Positions 32,830 to 41,787 of a stretch of 64,000 nt of DNA are shown here, one piece after another. This DNA is from Actinomadura madurae (lineage in GTDB: Bacteria; Actinomycetota; Actinomycetes; Streptosporangiales; Streptosporangiaceae), in NCBI RefSeq assembly GCF_900115095.1, contig NZ_FOVH01000017.1:1-64000 (forward strand), read 5' to 3'. Each line of letters begins with the position of its first letter. Positions within the stretch are counted from its first letter, which is position 1. The position numbers were made by a program, and so were the translations under genes. Below the pieces are notes generated by a model, which was not told the origin of the DNA, did not search any database, and saw only the letters and a program-made list of their open reading frames with translations.

Positions 32830-33638
32830 GGGGCGACCGCCTCCCACGGAAGCGTGACCTCACCCAGGCGCCACCGGTTCCGGCCACCGAACGGGGGGCT
32901 CGCCAGGACGGGATGGGTTCGCGCCAGCAGTGACACGGCCTCGACCCAGCGCGCGCGGGGGCCGAACGCGGAATGCGGCGCGGCGGTAGCCCAGCACCGG
33001 TCGAACGCGGTCAGGAACTCGTGGACGGGCTCGCCCGGCACGTTGCGGTGGATCAGCGTCTTCGGCAGCCGCTCGGCCAGGGCCGACGGGTGGTCGAGGG
33101 TGGGCAGATGGGCGGCGAACGTGATCGTCCGCGGGCCGTCCCGGGTCAGCGTGACCCAGACCGCGCGGCGCCCGATCTCGTCGCACGTCCCCTCGACCAG
33201 GACGCCGGACGGGGCCAGGCGCGCGCGCAGGTCGTCCCATGCCCGCCAGGCCGCCGGCTCGCCGTACTGGCGGAGGACGTTGAACGCCCTGACCAGGACG
33301 GGCGGGCGCGGCACCGGCAGCTCGAACCCGCCGCGCGCGAACGACAGCCCGTCGCGGGGCCCGGCCTGCGCGAGGAAGGCCACCCCGGCGGCGACCCGCG
33401 CGGGCTCGATCTCGATGCCGACGACCTCCAGGCGCGGCGCGACCGCGCGGAGCCGCGCGTGCAGTTCGAGGGTGGTGACGGGGGACGCGCCGTAGCCGAG
33501 GTCGACGGCCAGCGGCCGGGCGTCCGACCGCAGGGCGCGGGTCTGGGTGGCGGCGATCCAGCGGTCGATCCGGCGGAGCCGGTTGGGGGCGGTGGTGCCG
33601 CGGGTCACCTCCCCCCGCGGCCTGGGGACTGGGGGCAC
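32817..33638 (-). CDS. SAM-dependent class I methyltransferase-like protein
   Basis: A 273-residue protein from GTG 33638. It has a Rossmann-type SAM motif (AVDLGYGASPVTTLELHARL), an acidic strand-2 end (VVGIEIEPARVA), and a motif-IV-like region (VLVRAFNVLRQYGEPAAW). Substrate unknown. Upstream of it at about 33663-33740 are short CCGCTGTTGCC-type repeats that may belong to its promoter or that of the acyl-CoA synthetase gene. Confidence 0.75.
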   Translation of the reverse strand: MPPVPRPRGEVTRGTTAPNRLRRIDRWIAATQTRALRSDARPLAVDLGYGASPVTTLELHARLRAVAPRLEVVGIEIEPARVAAGVAFLAQAGPRDGLSFARGGFELPVPRPPVLVRAFNVLRQYGEPAAWRAWDDLRARLAPSGVLVEGTCDEIGRRAVWVTLTRDGPRTITFAAHLPTLDHPSALAERLPKTLIHRNVPGEPVHEFLTAFDRCWATAAPHSAFGPRARWVEAVSLLARTHPVLASPPFGGRNRWRLGEVTLPWEAVAPHSR

Positions 33639-33828
33639 GCGGCAATTGTTCCTTGTCGCCGCCTATGCCTTGAGGCCTCCGTTGCCGTGATTACCGCTGT
33701 TGCCGCGAACACCGCTGTTGCCCGCGCTTCCCGCCCTGTCCGCCAACCCCGCTGAACATGATTCGGTAAGTCGTCGGTTACGGTGCTGCGCAGCCGCCTG
33801 CCCCGACGCCGCCCCCAGAGGAGTGCCG

Positions 33829-35427
33829 ATGCTCGATCTGGCGACCCTGCACGAGGCCATCGCCGCCGCGATCCCCGACCGCGAGTGCCTGGTGTGGCGC
33901 GACCGCCGGATGACCTGGCGCGAGGTCGCCGACCGGACGCGCCGGCTGGCGGGCGTCCTGCACGCCCGCGGCCTCGGGGCGACCGGCGCCGCGTCCGGCC
34001 CGTCCGAGTCGCCCCACGACCACCTCGCCCTCTACCTGCACAACGGGCCCGAGTACCTGGAGGGGCTGGTCGGCGCGCACAGGGCCCGCGTCGCGCCGTT
34101 CAACGTCAACTACCGGTACGTCGACGACGAGCTCGCCCACCTGTTCGCCGACGCGCGCCCGGCCGCCGTGCTCTACCACGCGCGGTTCGCGGACGCCATC
34201 GGCCGCGTGGTCGAGCGGCTCGGCGTCCGGCCGCTCCTCCTCCAGGTGGCGGACGGGTCCGGCGCCGCGCTCCTGCCCGGCGCGCTCGACTACGAGGAGG
34301 CCCTGGCCAAGGCGTCGCCCGAGCCGCTCCCGGTCCGGCCCGGCGCCGGTGACCTGCACATCCTCTACACCGGCGGCACGACGGGGATGCCGAAGGGCGT
34401 GCTGTGGCGCATCGGCGACCTGATGCTCGGGCCGCTCGGCATGCGGCGCCGCGACGGGAGCCCGCTCACCGATCTCGGCGAGGCGGTCGAGCGGGCCGTG
34501 CGCAGCGACGTCCGGGTGCTGGTCGGGCCGCCGCTCATGCACGGCGCGGGCACCTGGTCGGCGCTCGGCGGCTGGTGCGCCGGCGCGTGCGTGGTGTTCC
34601 CCGACCGGGTGGACGGCCTGGACGCCGCGGACCTGATGGCCACCGCCGAGCGCGAGCGGGCGACACGGATGCCGCTGGTCGGCGACGCGTTCGCCCGCCC
34701 GGTCGCCGCGGCGCTGGAGGCCCGGCCGCACGACCTGCGCCCGCTGCGGACGTTCGTCAACTCGGCCGCCGCCATCAGCCCCGCCGTGAAGGAGCGCATC
34801 CTGGAGCTCCTGCCGCACGCGCGCATCGTGGACGTCCTCGGCTCGTCCGAGAGCGGCTTCCAGGTCACTCGGACCGGCGCGTCCGCGCGGACGTTCGCGA
34901 TGGCGGCGGGCACGGCCGTGCTCAGCGCCGACCGGTCCCGGCGGCTCGCGCCCGGCGAGGACGAGCTGGGCTGGCTGGCCAAGGGCGGCTCCATCCCGCT
35001 CGGCTACCTCGGCGATCCGGAGAGGACCGCCGCCACCTTCCTGACGGTGGACGGCGAGCGCCTCGTCGTGCCGGGCGACCGGGCGCGCCTCCTCGCCGAC
35101 GGCACGGTCGAGGTGCGCGGGCGCGAGGCCACAACGATCAACACCGGCGGGGAGAAGGTGTTCGCCGAGGAGGTCGAGGCCGTCCTGCGCGGCCTGCCCG
35201 GCGTCGCGGACGCCCTGGTCCTCGGCCGGTTCAGCGAGCGCTGGGGCGCCGAGATCGTCGCGGTGGTCTCCCCCGCCGGCGCCCCGCCGGACGGCGAGCT
35301 GCGCGCGGGCTGTGCCGCGCACCTGGCCCGCTACAAGATCCCGAAGGCGTTCGTGCGGACCGACGCCGGCCTGCGCCTGCCCAACGGCAAGGCCGACTAC
35401 CCCGCCGCGCGGGCGCTCCTCGACTGA
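33829..35427 (+). CDS. AMP-dependent acyl-CoA synthetase
   Basis: A 532-residue ANL-superfamily adenylate-forming enzyme, ligating a carboxylic acid to CoA through an acyl-AMP. P-loop-like motif ILYTGGTTGMPKGVLWR; LGSSESGFQVTR (A5-type region); PGDRARLLADGTVEVRGREA with the hinge aspartate; and YKIPKAFVRTDAGLRLPNGK with the catalytic C-terminal lysine. Related to mycobacterial FadD-type enzymes. ATG 33829 follows AGAGGAG. Substrate unknown, possibly fatty or steroid acids. Confidence 0.9.
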   Translation: MLDLATLHEAIAAAIPDRECLVWRDRRMTWREVADRTRRLAGVLHARGLGATGAASGPSESPHDHLALYLHNGPEYLEGLVGAHRARVAPFNVNYRYVDDELAHLFADARPAAVLYHARFADAIGRVVERLGVRPLLLQVADGSGAALLPGALDYEEALAKASPEPLPVRPGAGDLHILYTGGTTGMPKGVLWRIGDLMLGPLGMRRRDGSPLTDLGEAVERAVRSDVRVLVGPPLMHGAGTWSALGGWCAGACVVFPDRVDGLDAADLMATAERERATRMPLVGDAFARPVAAALEARPHDLRPLRTFVNSAAAISPAVKERILELLPHARIVDVLGSSESGFQVTRTGASARTFAMAAGTAVLSADRSRRLAPGEDELGWLAKGGSIPLGYLGDPERTAATFLTVDGERLVVPGDRARLLADGTVEVRGREATTINTGGEKVFAEEVEAVLRGLPGVADALVLGRFSERWGAEIVAVVSPAGAPPDGELRAGCAAHLARYKIPKAFVRTDAGLRLPNGKADYPAARALLD

Positions 35428-35482
35428 ACGGGATTCTGCCGGGCCCTGTACGCGGCGGTTCGCGGTGATGGATCCTGGCGTG

Positions 35483-36298
35483 ATGCCGGACCTGCACAGC
35501 TTGCTCGCCGACCTCGCCGCCGAGGGCGACTCGCTCGACGCCCTGGTCACGCCGCTGCCCGCCGCGCGGTGGGCCGACCCGACCCCGGCGGAGGGCTGGA
35601 CGATCGCGCACCAGATCGCCCACCTCGCCTGGACCGACGGCCAGGCCCTCGTCGCGGCCGCCGACCCGGAGGCGTTCCCCAAGATCATCGAAGCGGCCCT
35701 CGCGAACCCGGAGGGCTTCGTCGAGGACGGCGCCCGCGCGGGCGCCGCCCAGGACCCGGCGGACCTCCTCGCCCGCTGGCGCGACGGGCGCCGCCGCATG
35801 GTGGACGCCCTCGCCGCCGTCCCGCCGGGCACGCGCCTGCCCTGGTTCGGCCCGCCGATGGGCGTCGCGTCCATGGCGACCGCGCGGCTCATGGAGACCT
35901 GGGCGCACGGCGAGGACGTCGCCGACGCGCTCGGGGAGCGCCGCGCGCCCACGCACCGCCTGCGGCACGTCGCGCACATCGGCGTCCGCACCCGCGACTT
36001 CTCGTTCCGCACCCGCGGCCTGGAGCCGCCCGCCGAGGAGTTCCGCGTCGCCCTGCGCGGACCGGACGGCGAGGAGTGGACGTGGGGCCCGCCGGACGCC
36101 CGCCAGTCCGTCACCGGCCCGGCGCTCGACTTCTGCCACGCCGTCACCCAGCGCCGCCACCGCGACGACCTGGCCCTCACCGCCACCCGACCGGACGCCG
36201 AACGCTGGCTGGACATCGCGCAGGCCTTCGCCGGCCCGCCCGGACCTGGCCGGCCGCCCGGCTACGGCTCGCCCACGGCCCGCTCGAACGCCTCGTAG
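35483..36298 (+). CDS. TIGR03084-type DinB-like metal-binding protein
   Basis: A 271-residue protein with an N-terminal four-helix bundle (mycothiol-dependent maleylpyruvate-isomerase/DinB-like) that normally binds a metal by three histidines: candidates are in WTIAHQIAHLAW and METWAHGEDVAD. The C-terminal domain is wHTH-like. Length and order fit the TIGR03084 family of actinobacteria. ATG 35468 is an alternative start. Possibly co-transcribed with the acyl-CoA synthetase. Overlaps the convergent macro-domain gene by 37 nt. Confidence 0.8.
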   Translation: MPDLHSLLADLAAEGDSLDALVTPLPAARWADPTPAEGWTIAHQIAHLAWTDGQALVAAADPEAFPKIIEAALANPEGFVEDGARAGAAQDPADLLARWRDGRRRMVDALAAVPPGTRLPWFGPPMGVASMATARLMETWAHGEDVADALGERRAPTHRLRHVAHIGVRTRDFSFRTRGLEPPAEEFRVALRGPDGEEWTWGPPDARQSVTGPALDFCHAVTQRRHRDDLALTATRPDAERWLDIAQAFAGPPGPGRPPGYGSPTARSNAS

Positions 36299-36774
36299 GC
36301 GTCCGCGGTGAACAGGACGAAGCGGGCCTCGGTCACCTTGGTCGACGTGGTCCGGACGGTCCCGACCGCGATACGGGCGGCGTCGGCCACCGGCCACCCG
36401 TAGATGCCCGCCGACACGGCCGGGAACGCGATCGACTCCACGCCCAGCTCGTCGGCGACGCGCAGCGACTCGCGGTAGCAGGAGACGAGCTGGTGGGAGC
36501 GGTCCTCGGTGGAGGAGTAGACGGGACCGACGGTGTGGATGACCCAGTCGGCCGGGAGGCGCCCCGCCGTCGTCGCGACGGCCTGGCCGGTCGGCAGCCC
36601 GCCGCCGTACTGCGACGCCCGGAGCTTGCGGCACTCGTCCAGGATCTCGGGACCCCCCTTGCGGTGGATCGCGCCGTCCACCCCGCCGCCCCCCAGCAGC
36701 GACGAGTTGGCCGCGTTCACCACCGCGCCGACCTCCTGCTCGGTGATGTCGCCCCGGACGAGAGTGATCTTCAT
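36262..36774 (-). CDS. macro-domain O-acetyl-ADP-ribose deacetylase
   Basis: A 170-residue macro domain of the YmdB/MacroD type that hydrolyses O-acetyl-ADP-ribose and may remove ADP-ribose from proteins. Motifs: GDITEQEVGAVVNAANSSLL, GGGVDGAIHRKGGPEI (ligand loop 1) and AFPAVSAGIYGWPVADAARI (loop 2). Start ATG 36774 fits the family. Single-gene unit; neighbours give no hint of its target. Confidence 0.92.
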   Translation of the reverse strand: MKITLVRGDITEQEVGAVVNAANSSLLGGGGVDGAIHRKGGPEILDECRKLRASQYGGGLPTGQAVATTAGRLPADWVIHTVGPVYSSTEDRSHQLVSCYRESLRVADELGVESIAFPAVSAGIYGWPVADAARIAVGTVRTTSTKVTEARFVLFTADAYEAFERAVGEP

Positions 36775-37026
36775 CTGCGCCGTTCCTCCAGTGTGGCCGA
36801 ACCCCATCAGAAGAGAAGAATTCTCTGCCGGGGTGGACGCGAAACGCGTTCGGGCGCTTCCCGGCGGTACGCTCATGGCGGACGAGGCTCCGGGGTGGGT
36901 GCTGCTCGTCCGACGTCGTCCGGCCGGACGCAGGGGGGTGTCCATGCGGAACGCCGGGCGTGACCAGTGCATACAGACACCAGAGCAGACGATGCGCGAG
37001 GGCGCGACAGTCGCGGAGGTACCCCC
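36775..37026. other. intergenic region without a gene
   Basis: Divergent gap of 252 bp. It contains an EcoRI-centred near-palindrome AGAGAAGAATTCTCT around 36810-36825, near the macro-domain promoter. I see no credible gene in it. Confidence 0.35.
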
Positions 37027-37881
37027 TTGAAGATTCTCCTCGCCGGAGCGACCGGAGTCGTCGGTCGCCGGCTGATCCCGCTGCTCGTCCAGGCGGGCCA
37101 TGAGGTCGCAGGGACGACGCGCCGGTCCGAACGCGCCGGTATGCTGCGCGAGCTCGGCGCGTCGCCGGTCGTCCTGGACGTGCTCAACACCGGCGACGTC
37201 CGCGCCGCCGTGGCCGCCATCGACCCGGACGCCGTGATCCACCAGCTCACCGACCTCGCCGACGAGGATTTCGAGGCCAACTCGCATCTGCGGATCGCGG
37301 GCACCCGGAACCTCGTCGACGCCGCCAAGGCCGCGGGCGTCGAGACGATGGTCGCGCAGAGCATCGCCTGGCTGTACGTCCCGGGCGACGCGCCCGCCGT
37401 GGAGACCGACCCGCTCGACGCGAACCTGCCCCCGTACGAGGGGATCGCGGCGCTGGAGAGCGCCGTCTCGAAGATGCCGCGCGGCGTCGTGCTGCGCTAC
37501 GGCGCGCTCTACGGCCCGGGCACCTGGTACGCGCCGGACGGGGCGATCGCCGAGCGCGTGCGCGCGGGCAGCCTGCGCCTCGCGCCGTCCTGGACGTCGT
37601 TCGTGCACGCCGACGACGCGGCCTCGGCGGCGCTCGCGGCGCTCGACTGGCCCGCCGGAGCCGTCAACATCGTCGACGACGAGCCGGCGACCACGGCGGA
37701 CTGGCTGCCCGTCTACAGCGCGGCGCTCGGCGCGCCGACGCCGGGCAACGCGGGACGGCACGCGGCGGCGACGGGGCGCGCGGCCTCCAACGCCAAGGCG
37801 CTGAGCCTCGGGTGGAAGCCGCAGGTCGCGTCGTGGCGCACCGGTTTCGCGCAGATGGACTCGGCGGTCCGGGCGGACTGA
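37027..37881 (+). CDS. NAD-dependent epimerase/dehydratase-like protein
   Basis: A 284-residue extended-SDR protein. Nucleotide-binding motif MKILLAGATGVVGRRLIPLL, segment VVLDVLNTGDVRAAVAAIDP, VIHQLTDLADEDF, and RYGALYGPGTWYAPDGAIAE in the substrate domain. The catalytic YxxxK pattern is not clear, so activity is uncertain. TTG 37027 is chosen because GGAGG lies about 8 nt upstream; a GTG at 36967 gives an unrelated-looking extension. Confidence 0.82.
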   Translation: MKILLAGATGVVGRRLIPLLVQAGHEVAGTTRRSERAGMLRELGASPVVLDVLNTGDVRAAVAAIDPDAVIHQLTDLADEDFEANSHLRIAGTRNLVDAAKAAGVETMVAQSIAWLYVPGDAPAVETDPLDANLPPYEGIAALESAVSKMPRGVVLRYGALYGPGTWYAPDGAIAERVRAGSLRLAPSWTSFVHADDAASAALAALDWPAGAVNIVDDEPATTADWLPVYSAALGAPTPGNAGRHAAATGRAASNAKALSLGWKPQVASWRTGFAQMDSAVRAD

Positions 37882-37918
37882 CCGCCGGGCCCGCGAGGGA
37901 ACGTTCCGGCCGGTCCGG

Positions 37919-38680
37919 TCAGCCGAACTGGAACGAGCGCTTGGACAGGCCGAGCCAGTAGCCGTCGATGACCGACCGCCGCCGCGACGGCGCGTCCGCG
38001 TCGGCGCCGAGCGCCATGAACAGCGGCGCGAAGTGCTCGGTCCGCGGGTGCGCGATGCGCGCCGCGGGGGCCTTGGCGCGGAAGTCGAGCAGGGCGTCGA
38101 CGTCGCCGCCCGTCACGGCCCGGTCCGCCCATTCGTCGAACTCCGCCGACCACGCCGGCGGCTCGGCGTCGAAGTCCGGCCGCATCTCGCGCAGGTTGTG
38201 CGTGGTGAACCCGCTCCCGATGATCAGTACGCCCTGGTCGCGCAGCGGCGCGAGGCCGCGCCCGATCTCGAAGAGGCGCTCCGGGTCCAGGGTGGGCATC
38301 GACATCTGCAGCACGGGGACGTCGGCGTCCGGATACATCTCCACGAGCGGCACGTACGCGCCGTGGTCCAGCCCGCGCTCCTCGTCCTGGTGCACGCCGG
38401 GCAGGAGCTTGCGGACGTCCTCGGCGAGGCCGGGGGCGCCGGGCGCGTCGTACCGGACGGTGTAGTACCGCTCCGGGAACCCCCAGAAGTCGTACACGAG
38501 CGGCACCCGCCGTGTCGCGCCGACACTGAGCGGCGCCTCCTCCCAGTGCGCCGACACCATTAGGACCGCCTCCGGCTTCGGCAGGTGGCCCGACCAGCGG
38601 GAGAGCTCGCCGGGCCACCGCGGGTCGTCGGCGAGCGGCGGTGCGCCGTGGCTGAGGTACAGGACGGGCATCCGGGTCAT
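37919..38680 (-). CDS. DODA-type extradiol ring-cleavage dioxygenase
   Basis: A 253-residue LigB-superfamily protein related to 4,5-DOPA dioxygenase (YgiD). Metal-site histidines: LYLSHGAPPLA near the start, VSAHWEE, GLDHGAYVPLVEMYPDA, and THNLREMRP. A non-haem Fe(II) or Zn enzyme opening catechol rings, or an inactive relative. ATG 38680 is favoured because AAGAAGGG lies 9 bases upstream; ATG 38689 has none. Divergent from a MarR gene that probably controls it. Confidence 0.88.
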   Translation of the reverse strand: MTRMPVLYLSHGAPPLADDPRWPGELSRWSGHLPKPEAVLMVSAHWEEAPLSVGATRRVPLVYDFWGFPERYYTVRYDAPGAPGLAEDVRKLLPGVHQDEERGLDHGAYVPLVEMYPDADVPVLQMSMPTLDPERLFEIGRGLAPLRDQGVLIIGSGFTTHNLREMRPDFDAEPPAWSAEFDEWADRAVTGGDVDALLDFRAKAPAARIAHPRTEHFAPLFMALGADADAPSRRRSVIDGYWLGLSKRSFQFG

Positions 38681-38698
38681 CGTGATCATCCCTTCTTA

Positions 38699-38753
38699 CT
38701 TGAGACTTCAACTATATCCATTTTTATTGAATCTTCAAGTCTTGAGGATTCAA
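38699..38753. promoter_or_regulatory. MarR operator between dioxygenase and marR
   Basis: A nearly perfect dyad of 13-bp arms, TTGAATCTTCAAG (38727-38739) and CTTGAGGATTCAA (38741-38753), 12 of 13 matching. A further half-site CTTGAGACTTCAA lies at 38699-38711. The AT-rich palindrome sits in the divergent promoter region and fits a MarR dimer. Confidence 0.7.
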
Positions 38754-38774
38754 ACGTTTGGGTAGACTGGCGGC

Positions 38775-39263
38775 ATGACGGAGACGACCGGGACACGGTG
38801 GCTCGACGACGACGAGCAGGAGACCTGGCGCGCCTTCCTGTGGACGTCCAGACTGCTGAACGAGGCCCTCGACCGCCAGCTCCAGCGTGACTCGGGCCTA
38901 CCGCACACCTACTACATGATCTTGGCGATGCTGTCGGAGGCACCCGGGCGCGCGCTGACGATGACCGAGCTGGCGGAGGTCGTCTACTCCTCGCCGAGCC
39001 GCCTGTCCCACGCCGTCAACCGGCTGGAGGAGGCCGGCTGGGTGGCGCGGTGCAAGCACGACTCCGACCGCCGCACCACGATCTGCCGGCTGACCGACGC
39101 AGGGTACGCCGTGCTCGCCGAAGCGGCACCGGGCCATGTCGCCGAGGTCAGGCGGCACCTGTTCGACCCGCTGAGCCGCGAGCAGATGCTCCAGTTCCGC
39201 GAGGCGCTGCGCGCCCTGCTGACCTCCCTCGATCCGGACCGCGAGGCGCCCTGCGCGCGCTAG
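38775..39263 (+). CDS. MarR-family transcriptional regulator
   Basis: A 162-residue MarR regulator. Helices: AFLWTSRLLNEALDRQLQRD, winged-helix core MTELAEVVYSSPSRLSHAVN with recognition helix, wing CKHDSDRRTTICRLTDAGYA. Probably represses the divergent dioxygenase gene and itself through the dyad at 38727-38753. Its stop overlaps the end of the convergent AlkZ-like gene by 4 nt. Confidence 0.9.
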   Translation: MTETTGTRWLDDDEQETWRAFLWTSRLLNEALDRQLQRDSGLPHTYYMILAMLSEAPGRALTMTELAEVVYSSPSRLSHAVNRLEEAGWVARCKHDSDRRTTICRLTDAGYAVLAEAAPGHVAEVRRHLFDPLSREQMLQFREALRALLTSLDPDREAPCAR

Positions 39264-40354
39264 GCGGCGAACTCCACGCGGTGCGCCTTCGCCTCCGGGT
39301 GCGCGGCGGCGAGGAGCCGCATGCCCTCCTCTTCCAGGGCGGTGCGGTCCCGCTCAGGGATCGGGTCGAACGGGTCGATGCGCACGGTCGCCTCGCCGCG
39401 CTTCTTCTCCATCGTCCACATGCCGTGGACGAAGCCGTCGACCAGGAACGTCGCTCGGATGATGCCGTTGACGGTGAAGACGCGCTTGCGCCGCTCCTCG
39501 GTGATGATCCGCGCCCGGTCGGCGTGCGACAGCAGCAGGTTGTCGAAGTCGGGGACGAACCGCACGGGCGCCGGCGTCTCCGGATCGGGACGCGGCGCCT
39601 CGGGCAGGTCGTACAGCGTCCGCCCCTCCTCGTCCTGGAACGTGACGAGCTTGGGCAGCAGCCGCTCCACGACCTCGCCGAGCCGGGTCAGCCCCGACCA
39701 GTGCTGGACGTCCCGGACGCTCGCCGGCCCGAACGCGCCCAGGTAGCGCAGCACCAGATCGTCCACGGACGGGAGGGATTCCGCCGGCCCGAGCCACGCC
39801 TCCAGGGTCGTGTGCCGCGCGATCCCGGTCGCGCCCCAGATGCCGCGCGGCGGCACCTGCACCAGCGGCACGCTGCAGCGGACGGCCCAGGCGAGCAGCG
39901 CCGCGTCGGCGTCCGGCCACCGTTCGGCGAGCAGGGTGCGGAGTTCCTTGTCGGTGCGCGGCGCCTCCTCCAGCCGGTCGCGGGCCCAGGCGACGACGGC
40001 GTCGAGGTCGATGCCGTGGAGGTCGGCCCGGCGGCCTCTCAGGTGGTTGTCGAGGATCACCTGGGTGAGCGGCCGCAGGGCCAGGGCGTCGCGGGCGCTG
40101 ACGAGGTGCAGCGTCCCGCGCATCAGCACGATCCGCAGCGCCCGGCGGTCGGTCATCAGCGGCGCGACCTCGTCGAACGCGTAGCCGGCGAGCCTGCTCC
40201 ACAGCCCGATGTGCGGCGGGCCGGGAGCCTGCGACTGGAGGCCCACGAGGTGCTCGATGGCGTCCAGGGCGGGCATGGCGTGCCGTTCGAGCAGCAGCTG
40301 CCTGGCCAGCAGCGCCCGGTTCAGGTCCCTGCGTCCCAGCATCTCAGCCGCCAT
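39260..40354 (-). CDS. AlkZ-like (HTH_42) DNA glycosylase family protein
   Basis: A 364-residue winged-helix protein of the HTH_42 family, whose studied members (AlkZ, YcaQ) are DNA glycosylases for bulky alkyl or crosslink lesions. The catalytic Q-x-Q motif appears as HLVGLQSQAPGPPHIGLWSR near residue 40; later segments VRFVPDFDNLLLSHADRARI and FLVDGFVHGMWT are typical. Lesion specificity cannot be read. Start ATG 40354 overlaps the end of the TetR gene by 11 nt; ATG 40342 is also possible. Co-transcribed with that TetR gene. Confidence 0.82.
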   Translation of the reverse strand: MAAEMLGRRDLNRALLARQLLLERHAMPALDAIEHLVGLQSQAPGPPHIGLWSRLAGYAFDEVAPLMTDRRALRIVLMRGTLHLVSARDALALRPLTQVILDNHLRGRRADLHGIDLDAVVAWARDRLEEAPRTDKELRTLLAERWPDADAALLAWAVRCSVPLVQVPPRGIWGATGIARHTTLEAWLGPAESLPSVDDLVLRYLGAFGPASVRDVQHWSGLTRLGEVVERLLPKLVTFQDEEGRTLYDLPEAPRPDPETPAPVRFVPDFDNLLLSHADRARIITEERRKRVFTVNGIIRATFLVDGFVHGMWTMEKKRGEATVRIDPFDPIPERDRTALEEEGMRLLAAAHPEAKAHRVEFAA

Positions 40355-40982
40355 ACCGGCCCCGCAGTTCCTGCCAGGTGGGGGGCGGGCCCGGAAGCTC
40401 CTGCCGGTCGGTCAGGTGCAGGGCGTCCAGCATGAGGGCCAGGTAGCGGTGCTGGAGCCGGTTCATCCGCTCGTCGTCGCCGATCCGGATGCCGTGCAGG
40501 TACTCCAGCATGACCGAGATGTCGCCGACCTCGATCTCGGGCCGCAGCGCGCCCTCCTCCTTCGTGCGCTCCAGCAGGCGCGTCGTGGCGAGATGGATCT
40601 CCTGGCCCTTGCGGCTCATGGCCTCGGTGACCGGGAACGCGCCCGCGAGCCGCATGGTCAGGGAGCCGGCGCCGATGTCCAGGCAGCGGCGCATGAAGCC
40701 GGCGAACGCCTCCCACGCGTCGCCGTCGTCGTCGAGGGCCCGCTCCACCTCGGCGAGGTAGCGGTCCATCCCGTCGTCGGCGAGCTTCTGGAGCAGGTCC
40801 TCCTTGCTCTTGTACCGGCGGTAGAGGGCGCTGATCCCCACCCCGGCGTGCTCGGCCACCGCGGAGATCGGCGCGCCCGGGTCGGCGGTGAACACCGCCC
40901 GGGCCGCCTCCCGGATCAGCTCGTCGTTGCGTGCCGCCTGCGCCTTGCGCCCGCTCATGGGCGCCCGTGCCGTCGTCTCCAT
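40344..40982 (-). CDS. TetR-family transcriptional regulator
   Basis: A 212-residue TetR regulator. DNA-binding helices LIREAARAVFTADPGAPISA and VAEHAGVGISALYRRYKSKE in residues about 22-70; the rest is the ligand-binding and dimerisation domain. The first gene of a unit with the AlkZ-like glycosylase, suggesting that it senses a compound linked to DNA damage or self-resistance (inference). ATG 40982 or the second methionine at about 40958 may be used. Confidence 0.88.
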   Translation of the reverse strand: METTARAPMSGRKAQAARNDELIREAARAVFTADPGAPISAVAEHAGVGISALYRRYKSKEDLLQKLADDGMDRYLAEVERALDDDGDAWEAFAGFMRRCLDIGAGSLTMRLAGAFPVTEAMSRKGQEIHLATTRLLERTKEEGALRPEIEVGDISVMLEYLHGIRIGDDERMNRLQHRYLALMLDALHLTDRQELPGPPPTWQELRGRYGG

Positions 40983-40997
40983 GCCCCCATCATAAGG

Positions 40998-41015
40998 GAA
41001 CGAAGAATTCCGTTC
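40998..41015. promoter_or_regulatory. possible TetR operator
   Basis: GAACG-N8-CGTTC dyad immediately upstream of the TetR start and overlapping the end of the neighbouring amidotransferase gene. The arms are short, so this is a weak candidate. Confidence 0.3.
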
Positions 41016-41731
41016 TACTCTACGCCGATGCCATCCTGGGCGCGTGAGGCGCAGGCGGTGGTGAAGGCGGTGATGACCGGGTGGGGGCGGGTGCCGTCGC
41101 CGGCCAGTTCGGGCTGGAAGAGGGTGGCGAAGTAGAACGGGTGGTCCGGGAGCTCGGCGATGCGGACCTGGCCGTCGTCGTCGTGGCCGGTGAAGCGCAG
41201 GCCGTGCGCCGCGAGCAGGCCGAGGTACGCGGGGTTCGGGCCGAACGCGCAGTTGAACCGCTCGATGCTGCGCGTCGTCCCCATGATCTTCTCGGCGGAC
41301 GAGCCCGGGAGCAGGTTCACCTCCGCCTCGTGCCCGGCGAGCGAGCAGGCCATCGGCGCGATGACCGGGTCCTCCTCGGCGGGGTCGTACTCGGCGTGCC
41401 CGGCCGCCGGGAGGCCGCAGGCGTTGCGGGCGAATTCGAGCACCATGTGCTGGAAGCCGCCGCACGTGCCCAGGACGGGTATCCCGCCCTCCCTTGCGGA
41501 GCGCGCCGCGGCCACGGCGCCGGCCTCGCTCATGTAGGGGCTGCCGGGCAGGAGCCACACCCCGTCGAAGCCCGTCAGGCCGTCCCCGACCTCGTCGGTC
41601 GGGATCCAGTAGGCCTCGACCAGCAGGCCTTCCCGGTCTCTGACGGCCTCCAGCAGGCCCGGGATGCGGACGTGCGACTGGACGTGCGGCGACCGGTCTC
41701 CGACAAGCGCGATACGTGCGACGAAGCTCAT
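41015..41731 (-). CDS. class I glutamine amidotransferase-like (CTP synthase C-terminal type)
   Basis: A 238-residue stand-alone amidotransferase domain similar to the glutaminase half of CTP synthase. VWLLPGSPYMSEAGAVAAA (oxyanion loop), GIPVLGTCGGFQHMVLEFAR with the nucleophile cysteine, and HPFYFATLFQPELAG near the end, where the His and Glu of the triad would sit. In this last segment HPxxE is altered, so glutaminase activity is uncertain. No synthetase partner is adjacent. Divergent from a LysR gene. Confidence 0.8.
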   Translation of the reverse strand: MSFVARIALVGDRSPHVQSHVRIPGLLEAVRDREGLLVEAYWIPTDEVGDGLTGFDGVWLLPGSPYMSEAGAVAAARSAREGGIPVLGTCGGFQHMVLEFARNACGLPAAGHAEYDPAEEDPVIAPMACSLAGHEAEVNLLPGSSAEKIMGTTRSIERFNCAFGPNPAYLGLLAAHGLRFTGHDDDGQVRIAELPDHPFYFATLFQPELAGDGTRPHPVITAFTTACASRAQDGIGVE

Positions 41732-41787
41732 GGCTTCGATCCTGCCGCCCGCGCGTGGTTAAGCACCAACGATGATTTCCGATGTCT

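Noticed and set aside
33663..33860. Small minus-strand frame ending in Gly/Asn-rich repeats (GNSGNHGNGG)
   Set aside because: Driven by short CCGCTGTTGCC repeats, no ribosome site, overlaps the start of the acyl-CoA synthetase gene.
36785..37026. Extra gene or longer start for the epimerase-like protein
   Set aside because: The extension is low-complexity and lacks a ribosome site, while TTG 37027 has GGAGG at proper spacing.
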